Position numbers and translations under genes: made by a program
DNA from: Sphingobacteriaceae bacterium
GTDB lineage: Bacteria > Bacteroidota > Bacteroidia > UBA7662
Direction: 5' to 3'
Assembly: GCA_013824115.1 (NCBI GenBank)
Contig: PNNG01000017.1
Coordinates: 1-64,000, forward strand
DNA: 64,000 nt
Shown here: piece after piece, positions 58,948 through 64,000 of the stretch
Layout of the letters: the number at the start of each line of letters is the position of its first letter
How positions within the stretch are numbered: position 1 is the stretch's first letter
The notes under the pieces: model-generated
Database searches by the model: none
Told to the model about the DNA's origin: nothing
What the model saw: only the letters and a program-made list of their open reading frames with translations

Positions 58948-59855
58948 CCTCAACAGTTTACCACCGTCCGGTGATGCTTGCCGAATGCCTCGAAGCACTT
59001 CAAATTCAGCCTAACGGCACTTATGTAGATGTGACTTTTGGCGGCGGCGGACACAGCCGGGCCATCCTTGAACGGCTAGGTGACCATGGTCGACTCTTGG
59101 CCTTCGACCAGGACCCCGACGTGCAAGCCCATCTCCCTCAGGATGGGCGCTTCACTTTTGTAGACGCCAACTTCCGCCATTTGAAGCGCTTTTTGCGCCT
59201 ACACGGCGCCCTTCCCGTAGATGGCATTTTGGCCGATCTGGGCGTGAGCTCGCACCAGTTCGACGAGGCTGAACGGGGTTTTAGTTTTCGTTTTGATGCC
59301 GAGCTCGATATGCGCATGGACACCCGTGCCGAACGCAGCGCCCGTGAACTGCTCAACGAAGCTTCGGAAGAAGAGCTGCGCCGCATTTTCCGCTTGTATG
59401 GCGAACTCACCAATGCTGGTCGGGTGGCCAAACTGGTGGTGTTGGCCCGCAGCAAGGGTGAATTGCGTACCATCGAACAACTGAAGGCTGCCATAGCGCC
59501 GGCCATGGGCAACGACAAGCCGGCGAAATTTTACGCCAAGGTATTTCAGGCTTTGCGTATCGAGCTGAACGAAGAAATGGAGGCCTTGCAGGAGTTTTTG
59601 CTGCAGTGTGCCGAAGTAATCAAGCCCGGCGGCCGATTGGTGGTGATGAGTTACCACTCGCTCGAAGACCGTTTGGTGAAGCACCTGGTGAAGCAAGGCA
59701 ATCTCGAAGGCAAGGTGGAAAAGGACTTCTACGGCAATGATTTGCGGCCTTTTGATCCGGTGATTGGCCGGGCCATCGTGGCCAGTGAGGCCGAGCAATT
59801 GGAAAATCCACGCGCCCGCAGCGCCAAACTCAGGATAGGAGAGCGCCGCGCATGA
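58944..59855 (+). CDS. rsmH: 16S rRNA (cytosine1402-N4)-methyltransferase RsmH
   Basis: A 303-residue SAM methyltransferase (MraW) modifying C1402 of 16S rRNA. YHRPVMLAECLEALQIQPNGTYVDVTFGGGGHSRAIL (SAM loop), ADLGVSSHQFDEAERGFSFRFDAELDMRMD, the helical substrate insert (LLNEASEEELRRIFRLYGE) and SYHSLEDRLVKHL are all present. It starts with GTG at 58944, overlapping the mraZ stop by 4 nt. Start and end both overlap neighbours. Confidence 0.95.
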   Translation: MTSTVYHRPVMLAECLEALQIQPNGTYVDVTFGGGGHSRAILERLGDHGRLLAFDQDPDVQAHLPQDGRFTFVDANFRHLKRFLRLHGALPVDGILADLGVSSHQFDEAERGFSFRFDAELDMRMDTRAERSARELLNEASEEELRRIFRLYGELTNAGRVAKLVVLARSKGELRTIEQLKAAIAPAMGNDKPAKFYAKVFQALRIELNEEMEALQEFLLQCAEVIKPGGRLVVMSYHSLEDRLVKHLVKQGNLEGKVEKDFYGNDLRPFDPVIGRAIVASEAEQLENPRARSAKLRIGERRA

Positions 59856-60229
59856 ATACCTACAAGCCCAAAAACGAAACCCGCGAACAGCAAACTGAAA
59901 GAGCACCTAAAAGTGGGCGCCGAATCAACCTGTTTGGTGTTTTCGATCCAGAGCGCTACCTCAAGGCGCAGGCGGTAGGCAAACACCTGCCTTTTGTGCT
60001 GTATTGCAGCGTGCTTACGCTTCTCTACATCGCCAATGCGCACATGGTTGAAAAGCGCATCCGCAGCATCAACAAGCTCGAAAATGAGCTGAAAGATCTG
60101 CGGGCAGAATACATCTCGCTGAAAAGCGATTTGATGTACCTGAGCAAACAAAGTGAAGTAGCCAAAAGGGTGGAGGTAGCAGGTCTGAAAGAGCTGCAAT
60201 CGGCACCCAAAAAGATATATATCGACTGA
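59852..60229 (+). CDS. ftsL: FtsL-like division protein
   Basis: A 125-residue bitopic protein. A charged cytoplasmic N-terminus (about 1-45), one membrane helix (LPFVLYCSVLTLLYIANAHMV, about 48-68), then a periplasmic coiled coil (EKRIRSINKLENELKDLRAEYISLKSDLMYLSKQSEVAKRVE). Position, topology and size between rsmH and ftsI match FtsL, the scaffold for FtsB and FtsQ in the divisome. Sequence is too divergent for motif-level proof. Confidence 0.8.
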   Translation: MNTYKPKNETREQQTERAPKSGRRINLFGVFDPERYLKAQAVGKHLPFVLYCSVLTLLYIANAHMVEKRIRSINKLENELKDLRAEYISLKSDLMYLSKQSEVAKRVEVAGLKELQSAPKKIYID

Positions 60230-62322
60230 TGAGCGTGAAGCAAGATATCGTCAGGAGAATTTACCTCTCCTTTGCACTGATGGTGTTGGTGGGACTGGGC
60301 ATTGTGTTCCAGGCCGCCCGCATTCAAACGGTGGAGGGAGCGTATTACCGAGAGTTGGCCGACAGTCTCACCACGGCTTACCGCACCATTGAAGCCATAC
60401 GCGGCAATATTTACGCCGCCGATGGCAGTTTGCTGGCTACTTCGGTGCCCATTTACGATGTGCGCATGGATACCCGGGTAGATGGACTCACCGACGAGCT
60501 TTTTGAAAACAAGGTCGATTCGCTGGCCTTGGGCCTATCACGCATTTTTGGCGATATGAGCGAGCGCGACTATGCCCGCAAAATCCGCGAAGGTCGCCGT
60601 ACCGGCAAGCGCAATATGTTGCTCAAGCGCAACATCAATTACGAGCAGCTACAGCGCGTGAAACAGCTCGCTTTGTTCAATCGCGGCCGATACAAAGGCG
60701 GCTTGGTAGTAGAGCAGAAGACCAAAAGAGAAATGCCATTCCGACATCTCGCCAGGCGCACCATCGGTTATGCCATTGCCGGTGTGGCGCCGGTGGGATT
60801 GGAGGGCGCTTTTGATGCCGAGCTGGCTGGTGTGGGAGGCAAGCGCCTCATGCAGAAGATTGCCGGCGGGGTGTGGATTCCGATTAACGACCGCGATGAA
60901 ATTGAGCCCAGCCACGGCCACGACATTGTCACCACCATCGATGTGAACATTCAAGACGTCACCGAAGCAGCTCTTTTGCGCGCTTTGGAGAAGCACAATG
61001 CCGACCATGGTACCGCCATTGTGATGGAAGTGGCTACCGGAAAAATAAAAGCCATGGCCAATTTGGGTCGCGATGCAGAAGGCGGTCTCTACTACGAAAA
61101 ATACAATTACGCCATTGGCGAAAGTGCCGAACCCGGCTCGACCATGAAATTGGCCTCGTTGATGGTAGCTTTAGAGCGGGGCGATGTGCGTTTGACCGAC
61201 AGCATTGACATTGAGCGCGGGCAATTCCGCTTTTTCGACCGGGTGATGAAGGATTCGGAAAAGCACGATCACCGCATGATGACGGTGAAAGACATTTTCG
61301 CCATCAGCTCCAATGTGGGCATTTCGCGCCTCATTCAGGAGCAATATGGCAAGCAGCCGCAGTTGTTTTTAAACGGACTCGAAAGTTTGGGCATGGGCAA
61401 ACTCACCGGCATTGAAATTACCGGCGAAGGCAAGCCTGAAGTGAAGCGGCCGGGTACCAAAGGCTGGAGCGGTGTAACCCTCCCTTGGATGAGTGTGGGC
61501 TATGAGCTTCGCTTTACACCGCTGCAGGTGCTCTCGCTTTACAATGCGGTGGCCAACGATGGCAAAATGATGCACCCTTATTTGGTGCAGGAAGTGCAGG
61601 AGTATGGCAAGGCCGTAAAAAAATACAAGCCCGAGGTCATGCAAGCCAGTATAGCCAGTGCCTCTACCATCAAACAAGCCCGCGAATTGCTAGAGCATGT
61701 GGCAGTGGTAGGTACCGCCAAACATTTGCAAGGCAAACAATACAGCATTGCGGGCAAAACAGGTACTGCTTTGATTGCCGACAATAGCGCAGGTTACCGT
61801 GGCACAGTAAAGTACCGGGCCTCGTTTGCCGGTTATTTTCCCGCCGATAAACCGCGCTACAGTGTGATTGTGGTGGTGGCCAATCCAAGCGCTGGGGTGT
61901 ATTACGGCGGTTATGTGGCCGGACCGGTGTTCAAAGAAATTGCCGACAAGGTGTATGCCTCGCACATCAATCCGTATTTAGATCAAGACCGTCCCACCGA
62001 CGAGCAGCCCGATTACCTCATTGTAAAAGGGGGTCGCCGCGATGAAACCGAATATGTATTGCGCAAGCTCGACTTCGCTTACAACGACGCGCCCGATGCG
62101 GAATGGGTGAGTCAGGCCGACAGCACCCGCCTCACCGAAGTAGCCATTAAAGACAAGCTGGTGCCCCAGGTTACGGGCATGGGCTTAAAAGACGCCGTTT
62201 TTCTGCTCGAAAATGCTGGCTTGCGTGTGGTGCCTATAGGCCGCGGCAGGGTAGTACGCCAGAGCATAAAGGCGGGAAGTGCCTATCGTAAAAATCAAGA
62301 AATCGTATTGGAACTCAGCTGA
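60229..62322 (+). CDS. ftsI: Division-specific penicillin-binding protein FtsI (PBP3-like) with PASTA domain
   Basis: A 697-residue class B transpeptidase cross-linking septal peptidoglycan. N-terminal membrane helix (IYLSFALMVLVGLGIVFQAARI), a pedestal domain (TAYRTIEAIRGNIYAADGSLLATS), the active-site STMK in SAEPGSTMKLASL (about 303-306), SSN in ISSNVG (about 359) and KTG in AGKTGTAL (about 509). The last ~50 residues form one PASTA-like domain (PQVTGMGLKDAVFLLENAGLRVVPIGRGRV). The start overlaps the ftsL stop by 1 base; no gap before murE. Confidence 0.94.
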   Translation: MSVKQDIVRRIYLSFALMVLVGLGIVFQAARIQTVEGAYYRELADSLTTAYRTIEAIRGNIYAADGSLLATSVPIYDVRMDTRVDGLTDELFENKVDSLALGLSRIFGDMSERDYARKIREGRRTGKRNMLLKRNINYEQLQRVKQLALFNRGRYKGGLVVEQKTKREMPFRHLARRTIGYAIAGVAPVGLEGAFDAELAGVGGKRLMQKIAGGVWIPINDRDEIEPSHGHDIVTTIDVNIQDVTEAALLRALEKHNADHGTAIVMEVATGKIKAMANLGRDAEGGLYYEKYNYAIGESAEPGSTMKLASLMVALERGDVRLTDSIDIERGQFRFFDRVMKDSEKHDHRMMTVKDIFAISSNVGISRLIQEQYGKQPQLFLNGLESLGMGKLTGIEITGEGKPEVKRPGTKGWSGVTLPWMSVGYELRFTPLQVLSLYNAVANDGKMMHPYLVQEVQEYGKAVKKYKPEVMQASIASASTIKQARELLEHVAVVGTAKHLQGKQYSIAGKTGTALIADNSAGYRGTVKYRASFAGYFPADKPRYSVIVVVANPSAGVYYGGYVAGPVFKEIADKVYASHINPYLDQDRPTDEQPDYLIVKGGRRDETEYVLRKLDFAYNDAPDAEWVSQADSTRLTEVAIKDKLVPQVTGMGLKDAVFLLENAGLRVVPIGRGRVVRQSIKAGSAYRKNQEIVLELS

Positions 62323-63782
62323 TGCCACTTTTACGCGACATATTGTACAAAGCCGGGGCCGTTGAAATACACGGCAGCACCGATCGTGACATTGCGGCCG
62401 TAGCGCTCGACTCGCGCAAGGTAGTTGCAGGCGCTGCTTTTGTAGCGGTGCGTGGCAGTGCTACCGATGGGCACCAGTACATGGCCAAGGCCGCCGAGCT
62501 AGGCGCCTCTGCCATTGTGTGCGAGGAATTGCCAACAGAACGTGCGGCCGGGGTCACCTATGTGCGCGTGCCCGACAGCAGCAGGGCTTTGGCGTGGATG
62601 GCTTGCAACTTTTACGACAATCCCTCCGAAAAGCTCAAGCTTGTAGGCATAACCGGCACCAACGGCAAAACCACCACGGTAAATTTGCTTTTTGCGCTGT
62701 TTACTCGCATGGGTTATCCCTGCGGATTGTTGTCGACCGTGGGCAACCGCATTGGTCACCGCAACCTCGAAGCCACACATACTACCCCCGATGCCGTCAC
62801 CATCAATGCCCTTTTGGCCGAGATGGTGGAAGCCGGTTGCAGCCACGCCTTCATGGAGGTGAGCTCGCATGCCGCGCACCAGCACCGCATTGAAGGTTTG
62901 GCTTTCGATGTAGCCATTTTCAGCAACATCACCCACGACCACCTCGATTACCATGGCACCTTTGACCATTATTTGAAGGCCAAGAAGTCGTTTTTCGACC
63001 GTTTGTCGGCCGAGGCAGTGGCTCTGGTGAACCGCGACGATAAAAACGGCCTGGTGATGGTGCAAAACACCAAAGCCAAGGTGCAGACCTTCTCGTTGCG
63101 TCAGGATGCTGACCTCAAGGCCAAGGTATTGGAAAATAACTTCGCTGGCTTGCACCTGCTGCTCGACGGTACCGATTTCCACAGCGGCCTCATTGGCAGC
63201 TTCAATGCCTACAACCTGCTGGCCGTTTACGGAGCGGCCATGGCTTTGGGTGAAGACAAGTTAGAAGTGCTTACGGCCCTTTCTTCTTTGGCAGCACCCA
63301 GCGGCCGATTCGATTATGTACGCAGTGCCAACCTCATTACCGGCATTGTAGATTACGCCCATACCCCCGATGCTTTGGAAAATGTGTTGCGCACCATCCG
63401 CGACATCCGCCAGGGCAACGAGCGCATCATTACCGTGGTAGGCTGTGGGGGCGATCGCGACAAGACCAAACGGCCGGTGATGGCCGAACTGGCTGCCCGC
63501 ATGAGCGACAAAGCCATCCTCACCAGCGACAATCCCCGCACCGAAGACCCCGAGCGCATACTCGATGAAATGCAGGCCGGTTTGTCGCTCGAGCAGAAAA
63601 TCCATACCCTGCGCATCAGCGACCGTGCCGAAGCCATTCGTGCGGCCTGCATGCTGGCACTGCCCGGCGACATCATTTTGGTGGCGGGCAAGGGACACGA
63701 AACCTACCAAGACATTGCCGGGGTAAAACACCCTTTTGACGATAAAGCCGAACTCCTCAAAAACCTTGAAAGCTTGAAATAA
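62322..63782 (+). CDS. murE: UDP-MurNAc-tripeptide synthetase MurE
   Basis: A 486-residue Mur ligase adding the third stem-peptide residue. ITGTNGKTTTVNLLFAL is the ATP P-loop; ATHTTPDAVTINALLAEMVEAGCSHAFMEVSSHA is the substrate lid; and LTSDNPRTEDPERI (about 402) carries DNPR, the motif that selects meso-diaminopimelate over lysine. I infer DAP-type peptidoglycan. ATG 62322 shares a base with the ftsI stop, and the stop overlaps mraY. Confidence 0.95.
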   Translation: MPLLRDILYKAGAVEIHGSTDRDIAAVALDSRKVVAGAAFVAVRGSATDGHQYMAKAAELGASAIVCEELPTERAAGVTYVRVPDSSRALAWMACNFYDNPSEKLKLVGITGTNGKTTTVNLLFALFTRMGYPCGLLSTVGNRIGHRNLEATHTTPDAVTINALLAEMVEAGCSHAFMEVSSHAAHQHRIEGLAFDVAIFSNITHDHLDYHGTFDHYLKAKKSFFDRLSAEAVALVNRDDKNGLVMVQNTKAKVQTFSLRQDADLKAKVLENNFAGLHLLLDGTDFHSGLIGSFNAYNLLAVYGAAMALGEDKLEVLTALSSLAAPSGRFDYVRSANLITGIVDYAHTPDALENVLRTIRDIRQGNERIITVVGCGGDRDKTKRPVMAELAARMSDKAILTSDNPRTEDPERILDEMQAGLSLEQKIHTLRISDRAEAIRAACMLALPGDIILVAGKGHETYQDIAGVKHPFDDKAELLKNLESLK

Positions 63783-64000
63783 TGTTGTACTACCTGTTTG
63801 ATTATCTCGACAAGCAATTCGACCTGGCCGGTGCGGGGGTTTTCCGCTTTATTTCGTTCAGGGCATCGTTGGCGGCCATTTTGAGTTTGCTCATCAGCTT
63901 GTTTATTGGCAAGCGCATCATCAACTACCTCAAGCGCAAGCAAATTGGCGAAACCATCCGCACGGTGGGCCCCGAGAGCCATTTCAGCAAAAAAGGCACC
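63782..64000 (+). CDS. mraY: Phospho-MurNAc-pentapeptide translocase MraY (N-terminal part)
   Basis: The first 73 codons of mraY, cut by the window edge. MLYYLFDYLDKQFDLAGAGVFRFISFRASLAAILSLLISLFIGKRIINYLKR shows the first membrane helix, and IGETIRTVGPESHFSKKGT is the first cytoplasmic loop, matching the conserved (Q)xIRxxGPxxHxxKxGTPTMGG start. MraY links phospho-MurNAc-pentapeptide to undecaprenyl phosphate to make lipid I. The ATG overlaps the murE stop (TAATG). Confidence 0.93.
   Translation, partial: MLYYLFDYLDKQFDLAGAGVFRFISFRASLAAILSLLISLFIGKRIINYLKRKQIGETIRTVGPESHFSKKGT

Overview
The window looks like a chromosomal segment of a Bacteroidota bacterium. The main pointers are a PorZ-type type IX secretion protein with a C-terminal sorting domain, many TAnnTTTG-type -7 promoter boxes, DUF5606 and START-like proteins typical of the phylum, abundant SPII lipoproteins, and a division/cell-wall cluster ordered mraZ-rsmH-ftsL-ftsI-murE-mraY. 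The order or family within the phylum cannot be fixed from the sequence alone. Most of the window has similar, moderate GC. Two patches (14.4-16.7 kb and 47.9-49.5 kb) are clearly more AT-rich and hold unrecognised lipoprotein or membrane genes.

Layout. 0-4.5 kb: an apparently decayed outer-membrane receptor tail, then a minus-strand operon START-like protein / LptF-LptG permease / GT4 / GT2 (envelope glycan and LPS transport). 4.9-6.5 kb: two lipoproteins flanking an elongator tRNA-Met. 6.8-14.1 kb: a TamB/TamA-like pair. 14.1-17.8 kb: an accessory patch with a duplicated 62-bp coding relic, AT-rich lipoproteins, an RHH/MazF toxin-antitoxin pair and a 114-bp tandem repeat array. 17.8-28.6 kb: O-antigen ligase-like protein, porZ-recO, a long PurF paralogue, a small HTH protein, nhaD-rfbC and a tryptophan dioxygenase/WYL regulator pair. 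28.7-30.8 kb: a Fic protein with an AbiEi-like N-terminus and a HIRAN-like two-gene unit. 30.8-37.9 kb: a compact sugar-uptake locus (SLC45-type MFS, P-loop kinase, GH100-like hydrolase, TonB-dependent receptor, divergent LacI regulator) whose motifs point to sucrose. 37.9-44.7 kb: RidA, lipoproteins, a metal ABC transporter compressed into two fusion proteins together with its DtxR-type regulator, a Spy-like protein and superoxide dismutase. 45-54.8 kb: S10 peptidase, AAA ATPase, DUF962, DUF5606, an OMF/adaptor pair with gpsA and a GNAT protein. 55-57.2 kb: gap-pgk. 57.2-58.4 kb: repeats and a truncated Rpn-type protein. 58.4 kb to the end: the dcw cluster.

Regulation that can be read from the sequence: a 16-bp perfect palindrome over the -7 box of the metal transporter operon; LacI-type operator cores around the sugar locus; three MraZ half-sites at 10-bp spacing before mraZ; a shared ECF-like promoter (TTAAACCC-N14-GGTCAGAGC) before a Spy-like gene and a lipoprotein gene; and -7 boxes ending only 4-5 nt before the ATG of several genes, suggesting leaderless mRNAs.
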